Assembly (NCBI RefSeq): GCF_049671445.1
Contig: NZ_JBATUX010000098.1
Coordinates: forward strand, 1 to 64,000
Reading direction: 5' to 3'
DNA length: 64,000 nt
From: Paenisporosarcina sp049671445
Lineage (GTDB): Bacteria; Bacillota; Bacilli; Bacillales_A; Planococcaceae
A program made the position numbers and the translations under genes. How positions within the stretch are numbered: the first letter of the stretch is position 1; the number at the start of each line of letters is the position of its first letter. This document shows positions 43,708 through 52,255 of the stretch, in pieces. Under the pieces are notes generated by a model. It saw only the letters and a list, made by a program, of their open reading frames with translations. It ran no database searches and had not been told where the DNA came from.

Positions 43708-46700
43708 TTAATTATTATCCTCAAGGCAATGATAAACGGACATCATATCTCGTTTATCCAACTCACGAATCCGCTTAAAAATAGGGATTTCTGCAACGAA
43801 CTCCGTCTGGAAGCTTTCATCAACAACATCGACTACTCTGCCAGTTAACCAAGTTTGTACGTCGACGCACTCGACAATTTCATTACGCCCTTCATCATTG
43901 ATGCCACTGGCATAGCAACTCACACAAGGTACCGATAATTTTTGAACGCCGTCATGAAGACCATCTTCAGAAATGACTTTCTTCCCTTTACAGAATGGAC
44001 AAGGATGCTTTGCTTTCACTTTATTTATGTGGGTCACAATTTTTTTGTAACCAAATGCTTCATAAACATAAGTTAGCTTTTTGTATTTTCCATGGGTAAA
44101 ATACTTTTCAATAATGGTTTCTCTCGTCTCGGTAATATTTGCAAAATCACAGATTGTGATCTGATTTTTGCTGCTTATTGCTTCGATTTTGCCTTGAATA
44201 CTGTCCCAGAATGGGTAAACATTTTGTAATACCAGTTCATAGTCCACAAAGCTTGCTTGTTCAAGTTCAAGTATTTTTAGTGCTACTTGTGTTTCCCTAG
44301 GAAGCAAGGAAACATCTTCTGTAAGCGCCATATCACCGCCTACAATCGCTTTTAGCTTTTCAAGACCCTCTAGCTTACCAACTGCTTTTATTACATGATC
44401 TATCGGTTGCTGAATGATTTCACGAATGTCTGCGTCACCAAATAGGAGTTTTTTACGATGCTTTAGCACGGTACCTTCACACACTGGACAGCTAATCATA
44501 ATTTTTGATGCTTTCATATGATCTTTAATGATTGATTTCGAAATAAACATATAACGCCCAATGATTAAATTAAAGCCTTCCCATGTTCTCCTAGCCTTGC
44601 CTGCTTTATCGTAAAATGACTTTTCCCAATACCCATATAAAAAGGTCTGCTTTTCTGCTTCTGTCATCTCGGTATAGCTTTTACTAATATCTTGGCCAAG
44701 TTCATTCTTTATCTCATCAAATAAGAATTGTAATTTTGGATATTGATAATATTTTAGTACCTCCATTACGTCTGGGTGTAGCAAGCCATCCCAAAATGGC
44801 ACAGTTTTGTCTTGAATAACAACATCAATATCAAATTTTTCAACGACACGACGCCCAGAACAGCATGGACAATGATTTTCTTGATAATAGAAATCGAAGC
44901 TTCTTGTATCTTTATTTATCGGATGAGCAGCCACAATATGGTTGATTACCCCTCCAATTTCATAGAGAAATGTAAATTGACTATACAAGTGTCTTTCGAG
45001 ATCAATGGCGATAACTGGTGCGATGGTGTCAGACTCGTATTCACCATAAATGACACGTGCCATTGGTGATAAACTTTTTAATATGCCGCCTTTATAAATG
45101 TTTTCTGCCTTTTTAAAATAGTCCAGATGATTTTCTTCTAAGTAGTGAATACCTTTTTGTTGCTTTAGTGTTGAAGAAATGTGCATGGAAGCAACTTTAT
45201 CTCCGCTACTTTTTTGACGATAATAATCTTCATGACCGACAACATCAAGATGTTGAACAGGTGCAAGTTGTCTTTTTCCAAAATCAACGATGAAATCAGA
45301 GCTTTTCAACATATAGTCATTATGTTCAATCATCAAGATAGAGACAGAGTCATCCTCTAGAATAACCCTCACACTATCAATAAATTGGTTTAAAATATTT
45401 TGTGACAGCCCTTTTGAAGGCTCGTCAAAAATAAATAACGTATGTGGATTTTTGGCGTTCGAAAACAACTCAGAAACTAAGTGAACACATTGAAATTCAC
45501 CCGTTGATAAGGTTTGTGTTTTTCTTTCTAATGTCAAATAACCAAGTCCAAGTTTAATTAACAAACTCAAGCGTTTATGAGCGATATCTTCGTTTGGAAG
45601 TTCAACAATGATATCTTCAATCGAGCGTTGAAAAATATCATCGATCTCCTCACTATATTTAGTCAGTTTCTTTTTAATATCAAGAAACGTAGCAACGGTC
45701 GACCGGCTGGTTATCGAATGGTTTCGATCTTGCCCAACCATAACTAATTTATCTTTTGGATATCGTTTCAAAAAATCTTTGGTCATACACTCACTTACAA
45801 GAGTAGACTTACCGCAACCAGACTCACCGGTAAAAGTGACTAGTCTATTTTTAGGAATCTTAATTTTTGGCATTTGAATATTACGACAGTATAGTTCTTT
45901 AAATTGATAGTATTCTGTTGGCACTGCTTGATTTCGTTCCCATATGATTGGTTTTGGACGTGGTGATTCTTCCACGATTTTCCCGCCATACTTACCACTT
46001 CCAGGTCCAAAGAACAATTGCTCATCAGTTGTATCAAGCACCGTGTCAGAATGATCAATGAGCCAAATTTGATTCTTATACCCTAGTTGTTTAATCTGAT
46101 CTAAAATTTTTAATAGTGTTTCATGATCAAGACCAACGGAGATTTCATCAATAATAATAACGGTATTCTCACTCGCAGCCATGAATTCCGCCAAAAAAAG
46201 CCGAGTTAATTCTCCGCCTGATAAAGTTCCCATAATTCGATTTATCGATAAATAACCAATGTTCATATCGATAATATTTTGGAGCATATGTTGCTTTTCT
46301 TCACTAATATGTAATGTTTCAGCTAAAGACAAAATGGATTCAATGCTTAAGTCGTTAATATCAGAAATACTATATGGTTTTTCAAATAATTCAATTGTGT
46401 ATTGCTCAACCTCTTCATTATAGCGATGACCCTTACACTTTTTACATTCCACGTTTTTCGTTGTACCTCGCCCTTTACAATCTGGACACCATCCTAATGC
46501 ATTATTAAAAGAAAAAACTTCTGGAGATATATCAAATTTTTCAGCGAGACGAACACGAATCTCTTTAAAAATGCCCGTATGGGTGCCAATAGTCGACCGT
46601 GGATTAGAAGAAATCGAAGCTTTTCCGAGAAAAAGCACTAAAGGCATGTCTTCCATCTTGATGGCACTAAAATTCGTTTCCATAATATTAGAAAATAAGT

Positions 46701-46878
46701 ACTGATATTCAGCTTTAGGCAACAAAGAAACGAGACGCTTTTTAGACTCTTCACCAATGGTTTGCGAAAAAGTAGTTTTACCAGAACCGGACAAACCTGC
46801 AATACCTAGCGATTTATTTACAGGTAGAACAGCATCTAATTGGTTAATATTGTTGGCAATTAATCGATTTATTTTCAT
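43708..46878 (-). CDS. Divergent UvrA-like ABC ATPase with extra zinc-module C-terminal half
   Basis: A 1056-residue UvrA-family protein with unusual architecture. ABC module 1: Walker A GLSGSGKTT (28-36), zinc module with CPDC/CKKC (131-148), LSGGE (219-223), IIIDEI (241-246). ABC module 2: Walker A GESGCGKST (351-359), signature LSTGE (457-461), FDEPSKG (484-490). In true UvrA the second module ends the protein. Here about 520 more residues follow, without Walker motifs but with further cysteine knuckles at 670-673, 797-800, 960-963 and 985-988 and UvrA-insertion-like text around 690-780. It is probably not the housekeeping UvrA; related paralogues act in drug resistance or unknown DNA transactions. 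Confidence 0.8.
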   Translation of the reverse strand: MKINRLIANNINQLDAVLPVNKSLGIAGLSGSGKTTFSQTIGEESKKRLVSLLPKAEYQYLFSNIMETNFSAIKMEDMPLVLFLGKASISSNPRSTIGTHTGIFKEIRVRLAEKFDISPEVFSFNNALGWCPDCKGRGTTKNVECKKCKGHRYNEEVEQYTIELFEKPYSISDINDLSIESILSLAETLHISEEKQHMLQNIIDMNIGYLSINRIMGTLSGGELTRLFLAEFMAASENTVIIIDEISVGLDHETLLKILDQIKQLGYKNQIWLIDHSDTVLDTTDEQLFFGPGSGKYGGKIVEESPRPKPIIWERNQAVPTEYYQFKELYCRNIQMPKIKIPKNRLVTFTGESGCGKSTLVSECMTKDFLKRYPKDKLVMVGQDRNHSITSRSTVATFLDIKKKLTKYSEEIDDIFQRSIEDIIVELPNEDIAHKRLSLLIKLGLGYLTLERKTQTLSTGEFQCVHLVSELFSNAKNPHTLFIFDEPSKGLSQNILNQFIDSVRVILEDDSVSILMIEHNDYMLKSSDFIVDFGKRQLAPVQHLDVVGHEDYYRQKSSGDKVASMHISSTLKQQKGIHYLEENHLDYFKKAENIYKGGILKSLSPMARVIYGEYESDTIAPVIAIDLERHLYSQFTFLYEIGGVINHIVAAHPINKDTRSFDFYYQENHCPCCSGRRVVEKFDIDVVIQDKTVPFWDGLLHPDVMEVLKYYQYPKLQFLFDEIKNELGQDISKSYTEMTEAEKQTFLYGYWEKSFYDKAGKARRTWEGFNLIIGRYMFISKSIIKDHMKASKIMISCPVCEGTVLKHRKKLLFGDADIREIIQQPIDHVIKAVGKLEGLEKLKAIVGGDMALTEDVSLLPRETQVALKILELEQASFVDYELVLQNVYPFWDSIQGKIEAISSKNQITICDFANITETRETIIEKYFTHGKYKKLTYVYEAFGYKKIVTHINKVKAKHPCPFCKGKKVISEDGLHDGVQKLSVPCVSCYASGINDEGRNEIVECVDVQTWLTGRVVDVVDESFQTEFVAEIPIFKRIRELDKRDMMSVYHCLEDNN

Positions 46879-47056
46879 ATGTACTTCCTCTCTACTTGCT
46901 TATACCCAGACTTTCTCATTAGCACAGTTTATAAACATCCTACCATTAGTGAACGTTTTTTTATTATGTTCTTTATATAAGTGTGGAAACGGAATCTCTA
47001 AGGGAGTGCGCTGGAACGTAAATCAACCTCTACTAAATAAAAGGCTATGTTAAATG

Positions 47057-47179
47057 TTGCTGTTGATATTCCGCAAAACAGTTACGCTTTCCGCGGGCTT
47101 GCGCCGAACTAACTCGGACTTAATGTCCGAGTGGATTTCTGCACTTCGCTGTTCCCGCTGGAGTCTTCACTGTTTTGCT
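47057..47179 (-). repeat. 123-bp structured intergenic repeat, copy B
   Basis: Reverse complement of the element at 15388-15510 with 5 differences by eye. Terminal inverted repeats and the CTCGGAC/GTCCGAG hairpin are preserved, and some differences keep pairing. It lies between the UvrA-like gene and mqo. Confidence 0.9.
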
Positions 47180-47192
47180 TTAACTGAGCCAA

Positions 47193-47248
47193 ATAAAAAA
47201 AGGGAACTGTCCTTAGTCATATATTATTATGACTTTTAGGACAGTCCC
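47193..47248 (-). terminator. Terminator of mqo
   Basis: GGGAACTGTCCT (47202-47213) pairs with AGGACAGTCCC (47238-47248), with further inner pairing of AGTCATA and TATGACT. On the minus strand it ends in seven T. Confidence 0.85.
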
Positions 47249-47257
47249 GCTTACCTT

Positions 47258-48841
47258 TTATTCAGTCTTTGTCTTGTCTATCTCATCATCTTTATTAATT
47301 TCCGCTGAACTCGCTGGATCTATGTCAGAATAATTCAGAGAATCAATATTAATCGTTTCTTTTTCGCTTAAACCAAGAATTTCATTTGATGAAGTATTAG
47401 TTTCTTGCAGAAGCTCAGGATTTTCCATTAGTGACACGCCATAAGACGGAATCATTTTTTTAATTTTTGGTTCCCACTCTTCCATATGTTGCGGGAAGCA
47501 TTTGTTAAGTACCTCAAGCATGACGTGTACAGCAGTTGAAGCACCTGGAGAAGCTCCTAGTAAGGCAGCAATCGAGCCATCTGCGGCACTAACAACTTCG
47601 GTACCAAATTGAAGAGTTCCTTTGCCTTCAGGAGTATCTTTGATGACTTGTACACGTTGGCCAGCTACTACTAAATCCCAATCCTCGCTCTTAGCGTTCG
47701 GGATAAACTCTCGTAATTCATCCATACGTTGTTCTTTCGATAATAGTACTTGCTGAATCAGGTATTTTGTCAATGACATCTCTTTTGCTCCTGCCGCCAA
47801 CATGGTTAAGATGTTATTCGGTTTTACAGAAGTCACTAAATCCATATTTGATCCTGTTTTTAAGAACTTCGGTGAGAAGCCGGCAAAAGGTCCAAATAAC
47901 AACGCTCTCTTATTGTCGATATAGCGAGTATCAAGATGCGGAACAGACATTGGTGGAGCACCAACTTTAGCTTTTCCGTATACTTTTGCATTATTTTGAG
48001 CAATAACAGTTGGATTATTACACACCATGAAAATCCCGCTGACTGGGAATCCGCCGATTTGTTTCCCTTCAGGAATACCAGATTTTTGAAGTAAATGTAC
48101 ACTTCCGCCTCCGCCTCCGATAAAGACGAATTGTGCACGATGGCGTTCCACAATACCACTGAAGATATTACGCACTTTTAACTCCCATGAGCCGTCGCCA
48201 TTTTGGTACAAATTATCAACATTTTGATTATATTTGATACTGACGTTTTTATTTTGTAAGTGGTCAAACAACATGCGTGTTAACGCACCAAAATTGACAT
48301 CCGTACCAGAGTCGATTTTCGTTGCTGCTATCGCTTCATTTGTTGGACGGTCTTGCATAATAAGCGGAATCCATTCCATCAGTTTCGCTGGATCATCAGA
48401 AAACTCCATCCCTTGGAATAGAGGATTTTTTGATAGCGATTCAAAACGTTTCTTTAAGAACTCCACATTTTGTTCGCCTTGCACCATACTCATATGAGGT
48501 AATGGCATGATAAAGTCTTCCGGATTATTTATCAGCCCGTTTTTTACTAGATGTGCCCAAAACTGCGTTGACAGCCGAAACTGTTCATTAATTTTTATCG
48601 CTTTGCTAATATCTATCGATCCGTCTGGTTTTTCAGTTGTGTAATTAAGCTCACACAGTGCCGCATGCCCTGTTCCTGCATTATTCCACTCATTCGAGCT
48701 TTCCTCACCTGCACTGTCGAGCTTCTCAAACACTTTGATGTTCCATTCAGGTACTAATTCTTTCAAAAGTGTTCCCAATGTCGCACTCATAATTCCAGCA
48801 CCAATTAAGATGACGTCTGTTTTAGTTTCTCTAATGTCCAT
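47258..48841 (-). CDS. mqo: Malate:quinone oxidoreductase
   Basis: A 527-residue FAD-dependent, membrane-associated malate:quinone oxidoreductase that feeds electrons from malate to the quinone pool. The FAD motif DVILIGAGIMSATLGTLL is at the N-terminus, and NEWNNAGTGHAALCELNYT is the family signature. VFIGGGGGSVHLLQKSGI and LLGASPGASTAVHVMLEVL near the C-terminus complete the flavin-binding fold. Length fits the family. The start at 48839-48841 is preferred because AAGG lies nine bases before it, whereas the ATG at 48848-48850 directly abuts the site. It is monocistronic with a long terminator. Confidence 0.93.
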   Translation of the reverse strand: MDIRETKTDVILIGAGIMSATLGTLLKELVPEWNIKVFEKLDSAGEESSNEWNNAGTGHAALCELNYTTEKPDGSIDISKAIKINEQFRLSTQFWAHLVKNGLINNPEDFIMPLPHMSMVQGEQNVEFLKKRFESLSKNPLFQGMEFSDDPAKLMEWIPLIMQDRPTNEAIAATKIDSGTDVNFGALTRMLFDHLQNKNVSIKYNQNVDNLYQNGDGSWELKVRNIFSGIVERHRAQFVFIGGGGGSVHLLQKSGIPEGKQIGGFPVSGIFMVCNNPTVIAQNNAKVYGKAKVGAPPMSVPHLDTRYIDNKRALLFGPFAGFSPKFLKTGSNMDLVTSVKPNNILTMLAAGAKEMSLTKYLIQQVLLSKEQRMDELREFIPNAKSEDWDLVVAGQRVQVIKDTPEGKGTLQFGTEVVSAADGSIAALLGASPGASTAVHVMLEVLNKCFPQHMEEWEPKIKKMIPSYGVSLMENPELLQETNTSSNEILGLSEKETINIDSLNYSDIDPASSAEINKDDEIDKTKTE

Positions 48842-48850
48842 TTTTACCAT

Positions 48851-49211
48851 CCTTAGTCCCTAAAATTGCAGAAAGGATATAGGCGCTCTTGCTTAGAATT
48901 GACAATAAGCTAAGGCGAGACCCAGTCACAAACCTTTTCTGTTTCAATAATATCCATATATAGTGTAATACAATTATTTAAAGAATAACATATCTTCTAG
49001 TACCTAATAATTATAAGTCTTTTAAAAGCAGGTTAATAGTGAGAAGTCTTTCCACAAGTCCTGAGGACACGCAAAAACCACTAACTTACCATATCTTTTG
49101 CAGGTTTATATGGTGGATTGCTGATTCTAGTGAACGGAAAGACGTCTTATCCTTCCGAATTCAATCGATTCATAAATGCACGATACTTGTAATTGTGGGG
49201 AGGTACTCGCG
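48851..49211. other. Intergenic region between mqo and the ohrR-like gene
   Basis: No reading frame or repeat is supported here. It should contain the divergent promoters of mqo and the ohrR-like gene. Confidence 0.5.
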
Positions 49212-49647
49212 ATGAATGCATTACACTTATCTAACCAGCTCTGCTTCCCGTTTTATTCGATTTCAAAAGAGATTACAAAGTGTTATCGGCTGCTTCTTGA
49301 ACCGCTTCAATTAACCTATCCTCATTATTTAGTGATGCTCATTTTGTGGGAACAGGATCAAATTCCGATGAAAGCAATTGTGAGTCGGCTACAATTAGAT
49401 TCAGGAACGCTCACACCACTCATTAATAAACTAATTACCCTTGGCAACATTTCGTAATCCAGATGATGAACGTCATCTTGTGATTCAGTTAACTGCTAGG
49501 GCACTTACGTTAGAATTCGTAGCGCAACATATTCCTGAGCAAATAGTTGAAATTCTTGGGTTTAGTGAAGAGGATTATGTACGTTATCAGCAGATGCTAG
49601 CTGAGTTTTCTATGAAACTGGGACTAAATGAAGATTCAAGACGTTGA
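49212..49647 (+). pseudogene. OhrR/MarR-type regulator gene with frameshift
   Basis: Two overlapping frames together encode an OhrR-like MarR regulator. The first (49212-49457) has NQLCFPFYSISKEITKCY, with the conserved N-terminal Cys that senses hydroperoxides in OhrR, and the DNA-recognition helix LQLDSGTLTPLINKL. It stops in the wing after ITLGNIS. The second, from about 49450, restores FRNPDDERHLVIQLT and the C-terminal dimer helices. A single small indel between 49440 and 49460 explains this. GGGGAGG lies 8 bases before the ATG. It could be a sequencing error or a real inactivation; ohr itself is 35 kb away. Confidence 0.8.
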
Positions 49648-49798
49648 TTTGTACATATGGAGATAGAAATGTCCTTGGGATATTTCTTCTCAACTATTCC
49701 TTCGACTCTCAATTACAAACAGCACCATCTGATGAACTATCAGGTGATGCTGTCTTTGTTTAAATCGAATCAAATTAAAACTGTTCTTTTGCGGGAAA

Positions 49799-50359
49799 TT
49801 ATACTTTTAAAACTCCTCTGAACCCTCTTGCCCCATAGTAGGAGTCTGCTCCATTATGGTACGTGAAAATCGTATTGTAGCGGCGGTCGCAAAATAACGC
49901 ACCGTTAAGTTTACGGATTCGATCAGGAGTCGCAATCCAGGTCGACGTCTTGAGATCAAATTCTCCAAAGGTCTGCAAATAACGGTATTGCTCCTCATCC
50001 AAAATCTCGATACCCATCTCTATTGCCATTTCATGAGCTGAATTTTCTGGAGGAAATTTCTTGCGTCCTTCTCGAGCTTCCCGGTCGTAACAGACACTTC
50101 TGCGCTCTTTCGGACTTTCTTTGACGCAATCGTAAAAATGATACGTATCTGTGTCCTCATCATACGCCACTACGTCCGGTTCCCCACCGGTGCGCTCCAT
50201 TTCCGATAGCGACCAGACTGCATTTGGGTTCTGTTGTAGCTTCTTCTCTACCTCGTCCCATAAGAGGCCTTTATGGCGGTCCATGTGTTTTTCGAATCGG
50301 TGCTTCAACGTCGCGAATAGTTCTAGCTTTTGTTCATCAGTAACGGAATTTCTCATCAT
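49799..50359 (-). CDS. DUF4256 domain-containing protein
   Basis: A 186-residue soluble protein of the DUF4256 family, recognised from the C-terminal block FGEFDLKTSTWIATPDRIRKL with GALFCDRRYNTIFTYHNGADSYY and the central SLSEMERTGGEPDVV. Function unknown; members are widespread in bacteria as single-domain cytoplasmic proteins. AAGGAG immediately precedes the ATG and overlaps the end of a short upstream frame (stop at 50361-50363), so it may have been the second gene of an operon whose first gene is now broken. Confidence 0.82.
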   Translation of the reverse strand: MMRNSVTDEQKLELFATLKHRFEKHMDRHKGLLWDEVEKKLQQNPNAVWSLSEMERTGGEPDVVAYDEDTDTYHFYDCVKESPKERRSVCYDREAREGRKKFPPENSAHEMAIEMGIEILDEEQYRYLQTFGEFDLKTSTWIATPDRIRKLNGALFCDRRYNTIFTYHNGADSYYGARGFRGVLKV

Positions 50360-50360
50360 C

Positions 50361-50570
50361 TCACTCCTTATCTTTAATCTCCCCTGGCAACATAATCTCT
50401 ACCATTATTTGTACTACCTCGTCTGGAAACGTCTCAGGTACAAAATCCATTTCCTCCGTTGTAAGATACAGCGTGGAGTTTTCCGTTTGTGGATTAGCGG
50501 TTCTACTGCACGTCCCGGACAACTTCCTATAAAGTGATAAAGGGCCAAGGTAAGATGCCCTGCTTCTATC
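50361..50570 (-). pseudogene. Gene fragment upstream of the DUF4256 gene
   Basis: An open frame of 69 codons without any ATG, coding-like in composition. It contains SLYRKLSGTCSRTANPQTEN and a tail with EEMDFVPETFPDEVV, and ends in GEIKDKE. Its stop lies one base from the start of the DUF4256 gene. A TAA immediately precedes the open stretch. I do not recognise the family. It looks like the 3' remnant of a gene once translated ahead of the DUF4256 gene, unless a TTG at 50520-50522 is used. Confidence 0.5.
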
Positions 50571-50578
50571 TTATTTAA

Positions 50579-50771
50579 TTACAGAATTTCACTTAGTTTT
50601 TTTACATCTATTTCTATTGTTTCTATCAATGTGACTAACTCATGAGGAAGCGCAGGAATATTCGAGATGTAGTTCTGACAATAGGCACAATCAACATGAT
50701 TCTTAAGTGCATGCAGTAGCTTTATGCTCTTGATTATAGCTGATTTTTGATAGTAATGAATGCACGGTAAT
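50579..50771 (-). pseudogene. Frameshifted small gene
   Basis: The minus strand encodes SAIIKSIKLLHALKNHVDC and AYCQNYISNIPALPHELV in a frame that ends at 50579, whereas the plausible start (GTG at 50764-50766 with AAAGGA eight bases upstream) lies in another frame. An indel in the A5 run near 50744 would join them into a protein of about 60 residues with a Cys-x2-Cys pair. Family unknown. It lies immediately upstream of the previous fragment. Confidence 0.5.
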
Positions 50772-50902
50772 CATCCTTTAGAAATTATCTTTATCTTACT
50801 AGATTAACCTAAATGCACTCTAAAATAAAATCAGTTCAAAACAAACTGACTTTAAATATCTCCTTAGTGATTTCATTTATTCAATTGAACTTTTAAGGGA
50901 AT

Positions 50903-51013
50903 ATGGTTGGGTTTAAAAATATCGCCGAGCACGATTATTAAGCGTTAGATTTCGATATATTAGAGGCGATTTTGTATAAATATATTGATGATTTTAAAAG
51001 AATTCGAAGGTAA
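50903..51013 (+). pseudogene. Remnant of a HepT/DUF86-type toxin gene
   Basis: The plus strand encodes VGFKNIAEHDY, a stop, then ALDFDILEAILYKYIDDF. The core matches the RX4HXY active-site region of HepT RNases, with Lys for the Arg and an in-frame TAA directly after the Tyr. Only the last third of the gene remains and no MntA nucleotidyltransferase partner is seen. A good terminator follows. It is the decayed end of a HepT/MntA-type toxin-antitoxin locus next to the leftmost att repeat. Confidence 0.65.
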
Positions 51014-51028
51014 TAATGAATCTATTAG

Positions 51029-51077
51029 AATAACCACTTAAAACATGTCAACTTAATGTTTTAGGTGGTTATTTTTC
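51029..51077 (+). terminator. Terminator after the HepT remnant
   Basis: AATAACCACTTAAAACAT pairs, with one mismatch, to ATGTTTTAGGTGGTTATT, then TTTTT. Confidence 0.75.
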
Positions 51078-51085
51078 CATCTCAC

Positions 51086-51102
51086 TACTTATGATAAGGT
51101 TC
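51086..51102. other. rlmH-type attachment repeat, distal copy
   Basis: TACTTATGATAAGGTTC, identical to the 3' end of rlmH (57067-57083). It is flanked by the inverted pair CTCACT (51081-51086) and AGTGAG (51117-51122), as at SCC cassette boundaries. Confidence 0.75.
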
Positions 51103-51269
51103 CCTTTTCCTTCCAAAGTGAGGGGCATTTTTATGTAAGTGGTACTGAGGAAATAATAATAATGGCATTCGGTGTCATTTCGTTTATAAGTGGTGGTACC
51201 CAAATTTACCAAAGCATACAGTTTGACAAAGTTGCACTCAAAACTTTATAAAAACCGTTCAATACTAGT

Positions 51270-51299
51270 AAACAGCCACCAGAGACTGGCGGCTGTTTT
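51270..51299. terminator. Hairpin at the end of the DUF378 gene
   Basis: AAACAGCC-A-CCAG pairs with CTGG-C-GGCTGTTT, a GC-rich stem with weak T tracts, adjacent to the DUF378 stop. Confidence 0.6.
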
Positions 51300-51309
51300 C
51301 TTGTTGCAA

Positions 51310-51645
51310 TTAATCTACATGATCCATACTACGGTTCGTCTTTTTCAATTTAACGTCCTGCTCTTTTTTAAAATCCGGTTCCTCGCCGAATTCTGTCCTT
51401 AAATTAGAACTGGCGAAATTTGAAGGTCGGTCGGTAACCGTGTCGACCTCTTCATTTGGCTTAAATAATAGACCGAGACATATCAGACCACCAATCCCTA
51501 CAAGACCATAGACCACCCTAGACAAAAATGCATCTTGACCACCAAATAACGTTGCAACTAAATCAAATTGAAATAATCCAATCAACCCCCAGTTAAGTGC
51601 ACCGATAATAACTAGAGTTAGCGCGATTCGTGAGAGCACACTCAT
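51310..51645 (-). CDS. DUF378-family membrane protein (YuzA-like)
   Basis: A 111-residue protein. The first 65 residues are a DUF378 domain with two membrane spans: RIALTLVIIGALNWGLIGLF (the LNWG motif is diagnostic), then DLVATLFG and LSRVVYGLVGIGGLICL. The remaining 45 residues are a charged, hydrophilic tail not usual in the family's roughly 75-residue members. Function unknown. AGGAGG lies upstream of the ATG. It is the first gene inside the larger rlmH-linked cassette from its distal end. Confidence 0.82.
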   Translation of the reverse strand: MSVLSRIALTLVIIGALNWGLIGLFQFDLVATLFGGQDAFLSRVVYGLVGIGGLICLGLLFKPNEEVDTVTDRPSNFASSNLRTEFGEEPDFKKEQDVKLKKTNRSMDHVD

Positions 51646-51919
51646 ACATGAACTCCTCCTTCGATTAAAATAGTTGAATCTGTAATTACCGTCAGCAGTT
51701 TTGAACCGCTACTTTACATCAGTTGTTTCAAACACTGAATAGGTACGACGCATATTGATTCGTACTTATCTTTTGCCAAAACCGCTATTTAATACACATT
51801 TATCGTATGAAGACTGGTCTCAAACAATCATGGTTAATTTCACAGCCGTTTTTGACTTATTTTTCGTATTTTTTTTGTGGCTGCCTCCTACAATTTAAAG
51901 AAGATAATAGAAAGGAAAC

Positions 51920-51965
51920 AAAAAGAGTAAAGCCCCAGTTTCCACTGGATCCTTACTCTATTTTT
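51920..51965. terminator. Isolated terminator-like hairpin
   Basis: AGAGTAA (51924-51930) pairs with TTACTCT (51953-51959) around an inner CCAGT/ACTGG stem, with A and T runs outside. No confident gene ends here, which suggests one has been lost nearby. Confidence 0.55.
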
Positions 51966-52052
51966 GATTACTCAAGTAAAATACTCCAACTTCGCATTCG
52001 GAAAGTACTTTTCCATAAAGCCGTATAGATATGGCTTATATCATCCACTTCA

Positions 52053-52244
52053 TCATTTTGATAAACATAACTTACAAATTCCATACTTGTTCCATTTGTA
52101 GCTTGTAATGCTATTATGATGAGCATTTAGTAAATGGTCGACAAAATGAAATTTAGTCACAAAACGTACCATACCTAATTCTGTTTGGCTAATATGTTCA
52201 ATAGCTTTTTTAATGAATGCGTCAAATAGATGAAGGATGACCAC
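52053..52244 (-). CDS. Possible small ORF downstream of the DUF4317 gene
   Basis: A 63-codon frame beginning with GTG twelve bases after the DUF4317 stop, with AGAGAGAG upstream. The product (HLFDAFIKKAIEHISQ near the start, KYGICKLCLSK at the end with a Cys-x2-Cys) has protein-like composition but matches nothing I know. It may be a true small gene in the DUF4317 transcript or a remnant of a longer one. No terminator directly follows. Confidence 0.35.
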   Translation of the reverse strand: MVILHLFDAFIKKAIEHISQTELGMVRFVTKFHFVDHLLNAHHNSITSYKWNKYGICKLCLSK

Positions 52245-52255
52245 AGATCTCTCTC

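Noticed and set aside
51807..52028. 73-codon plus-strand frame
   Set aside because: It overlaps a terminator-like hairpin (51920-51965), has no good ribosome binding site and has unlikely composition, so I treat it as chance.
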